64,000 nt of DNA from Pempheris klunzingeri. Its lineage: Eukaryota > Chordata > Actinopteri > Acropomatiformes > Pempheridae. The notes below the pieces were generated by a model. The model searched no databases. It was not told the origin of the DNA and saw only the letters and a program-made list of their open reading frames with translations. Positions 45,651 through 58,290 of this stretch are shown piece by piece. The position numbers and the translations under genes were made by a program. Position 1 is the stretch's first letter; each line of letters starts with the position of its first letter. The stretch spans positions 19,981,156 through 20,045,155 of the forward strand of contig NC_092025.1 of assembly GCF_042242105.1 (NCBI RefSeq). Direction: 5' to 3'.

Positions 45651-48027
45651 TGTGTGAATTGGTAATGAGACCTCGCAACGTAACTCATTTTTGGTATTTT
45701 CTTTGTCTGACATAGTTTGAAATGGTATTGACTGCAAGCAGTGATGCAGTTTTAAGTAAAAGCACGACTACTTCAGATATTATAAATCCCACCAACGTTC
45801 GAGAAAGGGAACTTAATTGTGTCATTTTCTGCAATAGATGATCGTGTCTTATCTTAAAGACATTGACACAAGATACAAGGCTTCATTCTACATCTATCCT
45901 ATAGTTAAATAAATAATTATTTGATAGTTGTTAATAGCTCCTGGCAACTAACAAATAAAGTTAATAATTTGACATACTTAATAAATTGGAAATTGGATGA
46001 AACAGAAACAAACAGAAAACCTGGCTCGAGAAGGGAGGTAAGTCTGCTGCTGGTAGAGGAGGTCCAGTGAATCAGAGAGAATGGATGATAAGAGGAATAT
46101 AATATCACATTGAATGCAGACAATCAATACCAGCTTTATTCTTTTTGTTTGCACCGCTGCCAATGTGTGTTTGGAGATTAAAGTTTACAGGAGGGCAGCA
46201 GCTGCAAACAGTATTGTGTTGTTATCCCAAAATATGTCTCAGGATGTGAGCTCCCCTCTGCCTCTGTACTGCAGCATATCCAGGGCCCCGACAGGCCACT
46301 CATAGCAAATTTATGACAACTTTAGGCGAATTGTGATTTTGGGCCATATAAATACATTTTACCGCCCTGGAGCACTCTCAAAAGTTTGCTAGGTGGAGAA
46401 AAAATGAAAAATTATAGCGTTTATCTGTCACTTGATTCCAAAATGTCACTTTTAGCAGTTGGATGAAGGCTGCTGCAAATCTCTGTAAAATGTGATGTGA
46501 AAATTGTAGTTTACCACCAGTTTGCCAGTGACTCTGCCTGCATTGCATCTCTCATACTCCCACTGCAGCACACAGCCAGTCACCAACACACCAGACAGGT
46601 GCAGGAGAGGAAAAACACAACACTGCACGTCAGGAAAATATCTGTTTTTGTGCCACGTGACCACCAAAACCACCAAGAGAAAGTCTGAAATATGTGTATG
46701 TCTGTCTAAAGGAAGCTTTTAGTTCCTTGTAAATAATTTCTGGGACTAAAAGAGCCCTGTGCTTTGGGCAGATATGTGGCAAAAGAACCAGAGCTTTATG
46801 TTTTTAAAATGAGATTTCATAAGTAACAACACCTTTCTATACAAACACATTTTTTGTGGAATAGATAAAATGAGATTCAACAGTAATTTTGAATCTTTTA
46901 AATATTTGCCTGCATTGGAGGTTTATTTTGTGAATTGTCTGTTCATTTAGTTTGTTACTTTTCCAGGAGTCTTTTTTGTTGTGTTAGCTTCCTTATCTAA
47001 AACTCCTGCAGAATGTAATTATGTTCACTCAACGCGGTGTCTTTCATGTCCTCATCTATTTATTATTTGCATTCTCTTTTGTATTTCTCAGCCTACAAGT
47101 CGTCATTATTGTCTGTTATTCTGCTAATGCATTGAATTTAGGGGGAAATAAAACATCCTTAGAGGAACAAACGGAGGAGGAGACGTGAAAACATGTCCCC
47201 TTTGGGAATTTGTATTTTCTAAAGGTCACAGTGTCTCAGTGTTGTCGAGGCCCAGAGCTTTGGTCTCTGCTGTTCCTAATTGGCCTTTAGTTTCCCGTTC
47301 CTGATGTGAGTGATCCAGCTGGTGTGGCTGCCTGTCACCACATCCCTCCAAACCCCTTGTCAGCTCTGAGCAGCTTTGAGTGTGTTTTCAAATAAAATGC
47401 CATCTGCTGGCCCCAATTTCAGCAGACAAGTGCCCTCAATCTGAGGTTGGAGACCGTTTCGGTCCCACAGCACAAAGCAGCACCGACTTCTGAAAAGAGC
47501 AAAAGCCTTCATCTTTCTCTTTTTTCCTTTCTCTCCCCAAGACTTTCACTACCTGACTGTCTCTCTGAGCGCAAACACCCGGAAAGCATTCGGTGGAATA
47601 TTCACGATTTAAAGAGTACCTGCCCCCCCATTGGCCGCACCAATACTGGATTTTGAGGCCGATTCCAACATTGATAATTGAGAGCAAATAATTGATGATG
47701 AGATAGACCTATAGCCCGATAAGCAATGCTGGTTCCTGCCAGTGACAAAATATCTACAAAAAAAAAACAAACAAGCAAGCAAAACTGTCTTTACACATTT
47801 TGAGGATCCACCATCTGAAATGGGACATGGGTGCATACATGGGTGACATGGGTGTCTTCAGTTGGGACTTACTGGATGATTGAATGGATCTATGAAGTCA
47901 GTAAACTAAGCAGTGATGCATTCAAGTGTTGTTACCACAGAAAACAACAAAACACTGCAGTGACTGGTGTTTTCCAAACACTGCCTTCCTTTTCTCCAAG
48001 TGTAATCATGCAAAGACAGGCTACAAA

Positions 48028-48060
48028 TACACACACACACACACACACACACTCACACAC
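48028..48060. repeat. (CA)n microsatellite
   Basis: About 12 perfect CA units followed by an interrupted tail. Confidence 0.93.
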
Positions 48061-48201
48061 GCGCTCGCACAGCTTGTGTAATGTCTACACCAATTAGTTG
48101 GCATTGTACAGACTGCCTCTGCCTGGTGGCTATGGACGCTCCGATACACTGAGATTGAAGAGACAAATGTTTGGCAAAGTTTTGGTGAGTACTGCATGAG
48201 A

Positions 48202-48358
48202 GAGGGTGAACAACAACAACCCCCTTGAGAGAATGTGCAATTAATCGCTCAGCTCTCGTCCCATTCTGTCTTGATAACTTTGAAACCAGAATGAAGGAAA
48301 ACCAGAAGCTCCGAAAGGATCAGCTACACATTCTCTCAAGAGGTTGTTGTTCACCCTC
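48202..48358. repeat. Inverted repeat able to form a long hairpin
   Basis: The left arm (48202-48237) and right arm (48327-48358) are reverse complements over 16 + 14 bases. The match is broken by a six-versus-two-base internal difference. The 89-base loop has its own small inverted pair (CATTCTG and CAGAATG). Outside the arms the match stops. No reading frame. It may be a tiny foldback element or a structured RNA. Confidence 0.85.
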
Positions 48359-49095
48359 CAGTCAAACAAGCATTTCTGCAGAGATAACTAAATGTAATAA
48401 GGTATTTCTTATCACGCTGATGTCTGTTAAAGTGTTCGTTTTGTTTGGTTTTGATTACTTATTTATAAAAAGGGGGTGTAATGCTATGATTGACGGCAGG
48501 TGTAACGACAGGACCTTGACACTTGGGCTCCAGCCATGATTATTTCTGTGTGGCTCCAAATGACCACTGGGCATGTCACATAGCCCACTGTGGCCAGGAC
48601 TGTGTGTTGTACGCCTCACCCCTCTGTCTCCCCTTATTTCCTTCCATCTCACCAATAGATGAAAAAGTGAAAAATAATAGAGAACATAAAACATAAATAA
48701 AAAAGAAAACAAACTTCTTATATAACCACCACACACACACACCGTTTCCAAGAGTCTTTGGTCAACAGTCACTAACGTGGTGAAACATTTATTTTCCTCC
48801 ATTATTTTTATGAGAAGTCATATAAATAAATGATCAAAAATGAGAAACTACGCTCCTACCCAACTCTGTTGCCCCACACCATCCCTCCGCAGGGATGCCA
48901 TGTTGGAGCTCACTGGTTACATGGAGTGAATTATGTATCTTCTCACTCCAAGCATGGTGAGACAAGAAAATGTGCTACCAGCATTGGGAATTAACGAGAG
49001 GAAAGATTCAAATAATCTCAACTTTATTATTCATAACGGGTGAAATTGTGCTTTGAAAATGCAAACAAACGTATGAGCTCCGCAACCCAGGCCGC

Positions 49096-49096
49096 A

Positions 49097-49122
<26 letters not shown>
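49096..49122. repeat. (CA)13 microsatellite
   Basis: Perfect CA run of about 13 units. Confidence 0.93.
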
Positions 49123-49127
<5 letters not shown>

Positions 49128-50429
49128 AACCTGGATGAAAGAAGGGGATGTCATGATGCTTCCTTTTATTTGTTTTTAATGTTGGTTGTCGGTCAGCGTG
49201 CCGGGCGGCCCAGCGGAGGCTCAGATTGAGAAACAAATAGAAATCAGAAGCCAGTTGAGTGGGGAGTGCCTCAGGGTGTTATTCATTTCCTTTTAACTTT
49301 TCCATTTTTTTCTCTCTCTCTCTCTCTCCCTGTCTCTCTGTGGTGTGCAGAGAACAACAGCCGCAAAATGGTGTTAGCTCCCAAATGAAATCTTCGGCAC
49401 AAACACCACGGAGCAGGCTGCCTGCTGGCCGGCAATGGATGCTTTGCCCTTGAGAAACAAATCCAGACACGGAACACTTTGTTAGCTCACTGGACAGCCT
49501 CCAATAAAGCCACATTCACCTCTTTTTCCCTGAAAAATGCTCTTAGTCTTTATCGCTCTGACAGGGACACATCTGTTTTTAAAAGAAAAGAAAGGGAGAA
49601 AGTGGCAGAAACAAAAGTACTTAAGCATCTGTCTGTTCTTGTTGCAGTTTAATATTTAAGTTGAATTGTCTTTGGAATCAGCAACTGTGAGGCTTTTTCA
49701 ATACTCACTTTTCTTCATCGCAGTCAACACAAGTGATACTCCACCTAAACTTTTTTTGACATTTCAGATCTTTTGGGTATCAAATGTGTCCCGCAGGCTT
49801 GAAAGGTGGCTGTAAAAGGTTTACAGTTTCCCACTTGATGAAAGAAACTGTGGACATCTTGAATTCATAACAGCTACAACATGTCACGGCAGACATGAAC
49901 AAACCTCTCACATTGCATCATCAACTTTCCACCTGTGTGTTTATCCATCTATCCATCCATTCGCTGCCAGCGTCAGTAGACTAAAGGTTTCAGTATGTTT
50001 CAAACAGAGTGAGATATTATGAATAACACACGCTGCTATTACGGCACACACTTTTGGGCAGTCTCTCTCCGAAAGCCCCCATGGTGTCGTACACACAAAA
50101 GGTGAAACAATACTTTGAGATATTCAAACACACCCCTCTTCCCTGCACAGCTTGCCAATCATTATGGTCTGTTTTTGGTAAATCTTAGTAAAACTTGTTC
50201 GACACAGGCCCCCAGTTCTGTTGAAAATTGCTTGTAGGTGCTCCAGCAAGCACTTTGTTTCAAGCATAGTGAGGCCTTCAGCCAAGCATCTTTCTCCTGA
50301 TTCCTCCAGCTCCTCCTGGGAGTGTTTCATCTGGGCTTTCTGTCAGATAAGAGACAAAAATGGCCACTGGAACATTTTGAAGATTCTAGCAGCCAAGTAC
50401 AATCTCTCTAGTGTGTTCTGTGTCTCACC

Positions 50430-50700
50430 ACGTAGTCTCATCCTAGGTGGATTTGTCCAGAATACCTCCTCAAGGTAGTTGGTTCACCTCAACTTTTCTA
50501 CTCTGAACTTTCCGTGGATGTCCAAGCTCTTCTCTCCGTCCCTAACAATAAACCCTGACACCCTGAGCAGTGATTCAGCTGCTTATTCTTTTAGTGAGCT
50601 CCTGTACAGGTAGCCATGATTCTTGAAGTCCTGTATTATGAACAGCAACTCATCCCCATCCCTGTTGAGCATGTGCCTTTATCATCAAAGGCATGTGCTC
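50430..50700. repeat. Possible strongly decayed interspersed repeat
   Basis: Phrases such as CTACTCTGAACTTTCCGTGG, ATGTCCAAGCTCTTCTCTCC and GTCCCTAACAATAAACCCTG resemble a common fish repeat (CTCTGAGCTCC / GTCCGAGCTCCTCACCC wording) after heavy mutation. The match is from memory and weak. Confidence 0.3.
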
Positions 50701-50799
50701 ATGTTCATAATTGTTCATCACTCCTCAATGTTTTCTCAGGCCTGATTTTCCAACTTATGTTTCCAGAAATGTGAATTGTTATCGAAAGAAAACAATATG

Positions 50800-51140
50800 C
50801 ACAATTCACCCACACCCTTATCCACCTTCATTTGTTCCTGGTCAAGTCCCAGACCTCATACAACCCTCCCCTTGTCAACTACAATTCCCTCCATGCCCTT
50901 TGCCCCACATTACCTATCAGACCTCCTCCACCCCTTTACCCCCTCTCAGAATCTGTCCTCGGTCCTCACCCCCCCCCACACCAGCCTGTGGACTTTTGGG
51001 GACACAGCCTTCAGTGTGGCAGCCCCTACTTTGGAATTCTCTCCCGACAGAGATTAGCCATGCAGCATCTTTGGACACTTTTAAAAACCACAGCTGAACT
51101 ATTAACCTGTTCACCAAGGCTTGTGGTCTACTCATAACAG
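50800..51140 (+). mobile_element. LINE fragment: C-terminal end of a reverse-transcriptase ORF, broken
   Basis: Translated pieces include LSDLLHPFTPSQNLSSV, TFGDTAFSVAAPTL and WNSLPTEISHAASLDTFK, the wording found at the extreme C-terminus of L2/Jockey-type LINE ORF2 proteins in fish. The two halves are in different frames (break near 51030), and no catalytic reverse-transcriptase motif is present upstream, so this is a 5'-truncated, frameshifted remnant. Confidence 0.75.
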
Positions 51141-51410
51141 TGTTATCTCAAGGCGCTTTCCATAAAGAGCAGGTCTTGACCAAGCTCTTTAATTAAGAGA
51201 GAGACCCAACGATTCAGGAATTCAGAATTAAGGATTGAAGAATCCCCACATGTTCAAGCATCAGATATTATACAACAGTGGCAGGAAAAACTCCCCTTTA
51301 ACGTGAGGAAACCTCGAACAGAACCAGGCTCAGAGGTGGGCGGCTTTCTGTCGGGGTCCGTGTTGGGTGGAGGTTGGACAGAGGGAGAGAGAGAAAACAA
51401 ACAGCAACTA
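51141..51410 (+). repeat. 3' tail repeat adjoining the LINE fragment
   Basis: The stretch runs TCTCAAGGCGCTTTCCATAA, AGCAGGTCTTGACCAAGCTC, GGCAGGAAAAACTCCCC, GAGGAAACCTCGAACAGAAC and CAGGCTCAGAGGTGGGCGGC. I recognise this as a frequent teleost interspersed sequence that follows such LINE ends. It is probably the 3' UTR of the same element. Confidence 0.7.
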
Positions 51411-53185
51411 TAGTACTGTTACAAGGAATATGACTAATAATTCATTCATACATTCATAGAAACAACACGTGATGTTCAAACTGGAAAACATTGACATTAC
51501 TTATTTATGTTATCGGTCATTTCAATGAAGGTCTTCATGAACCACTATAGATTAAATAAGCGGTGATATGAGCACTCGTGCGTTTTGGCTGCACTGGGTG
51601 TCACTGTTGCATCACGTCTGGGTCGTCCTGCTCCACACTGCTGAGATTTCAGCAGCAGCAGCAGCTCAAAGCCTGAACACCGTGATTCACAGGACGCAGA
51701 GGACGGCTTCCCTTTACCCATCTGCAGACTTCTTCAACGGAACACATCCCACCTGAAGCCAGAGACCCAAAGACACAGAAACCAATCTGACACAATCCTG
51801 CTGGGTATGTGCGCTGCATGTCTTTCAATTCATCAAGGTGAATTTCAATATTTCAATCTGTCACGCATGCTGCAGCTCTCAGCGCAGAGCCGTGCAGTGC
51901 AGGGACGATGTGCAGCAGACTGAGAAAAAAAAGTACCATTAAAGACTGTTACAGTAAAATGGACTTTTTGTAATTCTGTTACTGTGAGTGTGCATTCCAA
52001 TATTTCATTACAGCTGTACAATAGTTAATCAAATGTCAAGGCACACAGCCCTGACTGACAAGCACCACTGCATTTGCATTGACGCCAAAACCCCACAGTG
52101 ATTCCTCTCCACACAAATCCATCTAAAGCTGAATCAAAGTAAAGTGTATTTTTCAGAGTGACAAAGGCACAAAGTAAAAAATTTAATATAAATAAAAGTT
52201 TGGAGCAAGTGTTCGACGTCGCCTCCGCCAGCATCCCTTCCCATTGCTCAGAAATTTAAATTTTCTGGATATAAAATTAGACCCTCACCTCAGAGAGCTT
52301 TGGCTGATGTGATATGTTCTGTGCCCCTTTTTTCTCGACACTCTATGGAACCATCATACATTTTTTAACAGCGGCTGAATCACAAGTGCAAATGTATAGT
52401 GGTGTGCTCAAATGTTTTTAAATGTAAAGGTGCTCTGAAGAAAGAGGATTCCTCCAAACTTCCCTCAGAGTTTTGAATGGCTCACTGTAACTTACTGTCA
52501 ATAAATGTAAATGTTGTACCAGATATTTGCAAATATTAAATGTGACCCTCAGGGTTATCTTTTGATTAGTGTGGAAAGGCCCGTGAAAACACCATCAGGG
52601 ACAGTGAAGTGGACTTTTTCCATCAACACTTGACAAAAGACATTATAATGACAGAGGCTGTGTCACTCATCCATTATTGACTACTCATTACACAGGGATG
52701 AGGACAGATGGCAAAATACTCTCACTCTACTTATCTCTACTGTTTATTGACTTTCTTTTTCTGCCTATGCATGCATGATGGTAGTTGGCTCTTGGTTTGT
52801 GAACATCAGTTGTACTCCATTGTACTTTTCACAGTACATTGTGGGATAATCAAGATTATAATAATGCTCACCAGACATTCAGACAGTACAGTACAAAATG
52901 GCAAACAAACTCATTCACACAGTAATGATTAGTGAATTACTTCATGCACAGACACTGAAAGCATAGTGATCATACAGTTAATGACTTCCACCCTCCCGCC
53001 TTTGGCAACGCTGCTCTCATCTGTAATGGATGAGCATAAAGATAACAGAAAGCAAAAGTGAATTTTTACATATTGCTAAATAAACATTCTCACCTCATTG
53101 TCAGCATCGTCCACAATCAACTGCAGGGAGACAGCTGAGGCTGCACATCTACTTAACACGCAGTATTTCATCCATCCATCACATC

Positions 53186-53338
53186 CATTTTTGCCTTTAA
53201 TTGATAGTGAGTAATTGGCCTCGAGAACGCCAGACAACTTGGCAGAATGAAAGAGGAGGATAACATGAAACCAAGGAATCAAACCTGGGATGTTGTGATT
53301 ACATGATATGTATTTAAACCATTAGGCCATCGGGACAG
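53186..53338 (-). mobile_element. tRNA-derived SINE, minus strand
   Basis: On the minus strand the element starts near GATGGCCTAATGGTTTAAAT, an RNA polymerase III A-box. The B-box GGTTTGATTCC lies at 53285-53275. A body with CATGTTATCCTCCTCT follows, and the end reads ATCAATTAAAGGCAAAAATG. This order matches a common fish tRNA-derived SINE, as I recall. Box mutations show it is an old copy. It is not a functional tRNA gene. Confidence 0.75.
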
Positions 53339-54052
53339 GACAGTATTTACTGAGGGTCTTCAGCATAGAGGCTTTGGGAAATCATCCTGATAAATAAAAC
53401 TGGAGGAAACACAAAGATTATCAGTCACGAGTGATGATTTATTTACTTCTTCTGCCAACCTTGTGTTGGCTAAGAAAGTATTACCAGGGCAACAAGCGAT
53501 CCATTCGCACTGCCTTCACAAACACAATTACTAAGTTCTCTAAGTATATTATTCTGAACACATGGAGGGTAAGGGAACCGTATGCAAGTATGAAAGCGCA
53601 ATCTGTGATCCAAATGTAAGACCAGGTCAGATCAGACAGAATAGAGAAGATCAGCTAATTCAAGTAACCCTCTAGCTTTAAGATCTGAACGCTGAAGAGG
53701 CCGTCACAGTTGTGTGGTTATGGTAAAACGATGCACCCCCTCCAGCAAATTAGTCTAACTCTACCTGAATTCAAATCAGCTCTGTAAATGTGGTCTAGAT
53801 GGTCTCTCTGAGAGCTAATTCCACTCTGTATTTACAGCTTTGTTAGCGTCGCGGCTGCACCTTCTCTGTCACTTGAATTAGGGCCAAAGACAGAAAAGCT
53901 CACGTTTGTGTCTTGCTGTTGCAGCGGGGAAAGTCACCTGATGCCCGGCGACTCCGGAGATCAGAGGCTCTCCGGTCATAAAACGGCCCATAAACACAGA
54001 AACAATCAAGGGAGGACCAGACGTGGGTGTGTGAAGAGAATATACTGACTCT

Positions 54053-54075
54053 CTGTGTGTGTGTGTGTGTGTGTT
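54053..54075. repeat. (TG)n microsatellite
   Basis: A TG run of about 11 units. Confidence 0.9.
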
Positions 54076-54229
54076 TGAAGGCCAGGTAGAATATAATTGC
54101 CCACCACCCTGCCTGAAATTCACTAAAGCTAAACGTTAACTCTGTGCTGAGCCAAACCTTCTTTATTAACAAGGAACATTGCACCTCTATCCAGTTAATG
54201 AAATATTGATTTGGAAATTGTATTGTAAG

Positions 54230-54510
54230 ACGACGGAAGGCTTTTAAAGCGCTTAGTGCATTTGCTCAGAGCCAACTTCATCAATTATTATTTTTTAATG
54301 GTATTCTTTGAAAATGCTCCTAAAGCAGAGAGCAGTTTTCCCCAGGCTTGGCGTGCACTGTGTCCATGATTAGCGTCATATTTCCGTACCGAGGGAACTT
54401 GGGGCCCCGAATGGCTGCATGTTTTTTTAATGAAAGATGCTGGCATCAAACTGAGCTTCATAATGACGACGACAGTGGGACATTGCTGATTTAATGATGT
54501 GTTTGTTCCT
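54230..54510. promoter_or_regulatory. Candidate conserved noncoding element
   Basis: Unique sequence of balanced composition and no open frame. It has repeated homeodomain-type ATTA/TAAT cores and words such as CTTCATCAATTATTATT, GCATGTTTTTTTAATGAAAG and CATTGCTGATTTAATGATG. The look is that of a developmental enhancer, but conservation cannot be tested here. Confidence 0.25.
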
Positions 54511-57500
54511 ATTCCAGTCTAGCTGTTAAAAGAGAAATAAAAACGGAGAGAATTAGTCACATTTCCAAATGTAGTTCACAATCAGCGACTCACTATAATG
54601 GGATTGTGTCTCTCTGGTGTCCGAGCCGGGCCAATTTTGAAGACCTTGTGAATCAAAAATGACAAAAATTTGAATTTTTCTGCACTGTAGTATCCATCTG
54701 TACAGTACTGATAAGAAACTAATCCAAACCAAATGGAAACCACTCGGTGCCTGAATTTGGTTATTTTGGTATCTGTGTTGAACAGCAGACTTTGGTGAAC
54801 CTCACGACTCAAACCGTGAGATAAAGCTAACCGTCACTTCAGTGAATAAAAAAAAAAAAAATGTTTATTCCAAAACAAACACATACTGGTTCAATAATGC
54901 ACTAATATTTCGATTCTATTCACTTCTACTGTGTTGACATGGGGTGGGAAGAGAACTGCATCACATGCAAACTATCTACATGGCTAGATACCACTAAAAG
55001 TAACATAGGTCAGTAAGAGTGAACACTAAATTATACCAAAATGCTTTTAAATTTGGAATAAAATGTTATCAAGAAGACCTGAGAGCAAATTATACTGCAT
55101 GATATGCAAACACCAAGAAAAACAACAATGAACAGTCAAACAGATGCTGTTATGAATAGTATTAGTAGTATATGTTTTTATGTTTTAATCCATTGAAATA
55201 TTTGGTGGATTGATGAGCGATCGATGAGATCTGATGATGAACTATCTGCCTTACCTACTTCATGTACTGCTGTCATAATACCTGCTTCTTCCAGCTACTC
55301 TCAGTGATTAAATTATTTCATTCTGCAAAGGTTTTACTAAATATCTGCTTATATGTTTTTGCCTTTGACAAGACCCAACAGTAAATTAAGACAATATCAC
55401 AGACAGCATCACATACAACAACATTGTAAGGACATGTATAACAAATCAAATATGTAAACATTTACAGAGGCGTCTATGACCACAAACAGAGCTATGGAGG
55501 GATGTTTTGAGCAGATCCCGGTTTTGTTTGTGTGTCATTCTGTACTTGAATGCATTGAATGCGTTCATGGATGCATGTGTAAATGCACAACAAGCATGTT
55601 GGGGCCATGTTACACATTCCTGCTGACTAGAACGAAGGGTAATGCAGCTGTGTAGCACATCCAAACCGTACTATTGCACTGATTGATGGTTGGTAACAGT
55701 AATGCTTCAAGATAGACAAAAAAACAAAAATATAGGCAGGGGAAAAAGACTGCTATCTGAAGTAAACAATGCAAGTTTTAGAATATTAAAAAGTCAGCTT
55801 AGCAAATATTTTATGAGGAACAAAATGCATTCAGTGGGTTTGTTCTGCCTCAAGGGTCTTACATTATAAAGTTGTTACTGTAGTATTGCTTTAGCAAACC
55901 ATTGCTTGTCACAAACTTTACATTTGCATTCATTCAGAGTCATGTTTCTGGCAACCCAACAAATGTAGTGCTCATATTGTTAAGGAGCTCCTTTTAGTAC
56001 CTGAATGCACCACGGTGTCCACCAGCCATCTCTGCTGTTTGGTCCTATAAAGGTGGTTTATCCGAACTTTGCCACTGAAAACAGCTGCTGACGCTGAAAC
56101 AGAGGTTTATGAGGGAGATGAGAGATAATGAAACAGTGAAGTTATGAATTAGATTTCTTTTCTTTTTGTAGTAGGGGCGGTGATGGCCTAATAAAGCCTC
56201 TTTCCCTTGCTGAATCTTGCAGTTTACATGACCAAAGCAGGTTCGGAGTGGCGGATGGGCAGCTTTCCATTCATTGGCTGTACTTAAGATACTGTGGGCC
56301 GCAGTGTATGAATTAACAGGAGGCCATCATGGTTTATTACTCACTGTCCATCAGAGCCATTTCCATTCAGCCAACCTGTAATACACGTCCAGACTAATCA
56401 GCACCACGGACAGCCCCTTTCACACTTCACTCAGCTCAACCACGCTTCACACGATTGAAATGCACAACACGATTAGACACTCCAGTACACTTAGTCCAAT
56501 CTTTGTTTTCACTTCATGCCCCAGCGGCCCTCCACCATTTATTTACCATTGCAATACAAGCTTTGATAAAATTTTGTTTTCTGTGATGCTACTCACAGCA
56601 CCAAAACATTTTGCCATTCATGTGGCAGTGTCCACAACCCTTGTTAAAAACAACAAAGAAAGACATTCACTGTACAACATATTGTGTTTGACCTAAATGT
56701 CTTCCTCACCTCAGTTCAAAATGCTGAGAGCTATCTTTTAATCCTTCATTCGTCATGATGTGAAACTCGACACATATTGACACATAATATGATGTATCAT
56801 GACATTTCAGGGCCCCACTGCAGGATTCACTTCTGTTGCATAAGATGCGATCATCAGTCTTTCCTGTTCCACAATCTAACACACACGAGTATCTGCTACT
56901 TTACTGGAGAGGAATACTGACAACACTCAGCTCAGGTCATGTCTCTGTGGCTAAGACTCATGGAATATGTTGTACTAATGGTTAGCTTAAATAGCTGCCA
57001 CTTTGTTTCAGTGTCTAAGAACATAACAGTAAGAAGGGGAAGAAGAAGAACAACAACAACAATAATACAAATACTCCCTCCTCCCTTTTGACATTTTTAA
57101 TTGACACCAGGGATAGCTCATATTATGACCTTTGATCAATAGTAAAGACCCGGTTGATCCAATTGTGCAGCGATCATATAATGGCAGCAGCGCAACACAT
57201 TATACTATTTGCATCATACACAGCATGTATGCAAGAGTAGCATTTCTTCGTAACTGGACATCTGTCTGAATCCATATGTGATATAATCATTGCAAGAGGC
57301 TAAAAAAGACAACATAACATTTCTATGCCTTAAAAGGCTTGAAGGTTTACATGAATATCCTCAATCATTAGTTTTTTTGGTTGATGCTCATCCTTCCCTT
57401 CAATCATTTTGGCATAAAAATAAAGTTGCAGTGACTCAAAACTGACTTGAAAGGGGCAATGCATCATATTTAGTTGTCTTTATTTTTTGTGCAGTTAAGG

Positions 57501-57829
57501 TTGATGATGAATTTAAGCGCACTCCATCAGAAACTTTACTACTGCCAGAAATCTACATGAGCTTTTTCAGAATATCAGTGTTTTCTGGACAAAGCTGCAT
57601 AGCTTTCAACACATCTGATGGATCCAGAGATTTTCAGCAGCCGTCTCTCCCTGAGATCCAGTAGGATAAGTAAAGAATGTTCATACTCACTACGTGAAGG
57701 AATTCATCAAACAGCTTCAAAATTTCCCCCAAACCCTCTTACTCCAATAAGTTTCTCTCCAGGCTGAGTGTGCGCTCACCTACAGGACCTCCACCCATCC
57801 ATTGGATGCACACAGGGGCCTAGTGCAGG

Positions 57830-58290
57830 ACCAGATGTTGTTGTTGTGTTGCTGCTGCAAACACTCACATTTTCATTAATCATTATCTCAACACCTCTCC
57901 TTTTAAACAATCGAGCATATGGGCTACCTTGTCTGCTTCTGTGCCCACAACAAATGCGGCAACCGGCCTGCGGTTCATCAAGGTCCCACATGATGAAACA
58001 GCCCGAGCTGCTGATCTCCCTCTAATTTAATGATAACTATCACCTGTTCTTCGAGCGCGGCACCACACTCTAGATGGTTTGTGAGTAATTGGCCTGTGCC
58101 TTTTGCTTGATTAATTTGATTGCTACATTTTTCACTGTCCCCTCTCTGGTGATTGCTCCGGCACTACAGGTGCTGGGTTTCATTAATTACGTCCTTAATT
58201 GGTTTGGAAATGTGGCACGCAAGTTTGTTTTGCGGGAACGTTGTGGTTTGTTGCGAGCGGCAAAATCATCTCAGCGTGTTTCTCCCACTT
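57830..58290. promoter_or_regulatory. Candidate conserved noncoding element
   Basis: A repeat-free block with dense homeodomain-like cores (TTCATTAATCATT, TGATTAATTTGATTG, TTCATTAATTACGTCCTTAA) and an E-box-like CACCTG. No coding frame runs through it. It stands out from its AT-rich surroundings. The function is inferred only. Confidence 0.3.

Noticed and set aside
50711-51097. 128-codon proline-rich open frame
   Set aside because: It is part of the LINE remnant read in mixed frames; the upstream portion is noncoding.
53275-53330. tRNA-like A and B boxes
   Set aside because: They belong to a SINE; no acceptor stem or anticodon loop can be formed, so it is not a tRNA gene.
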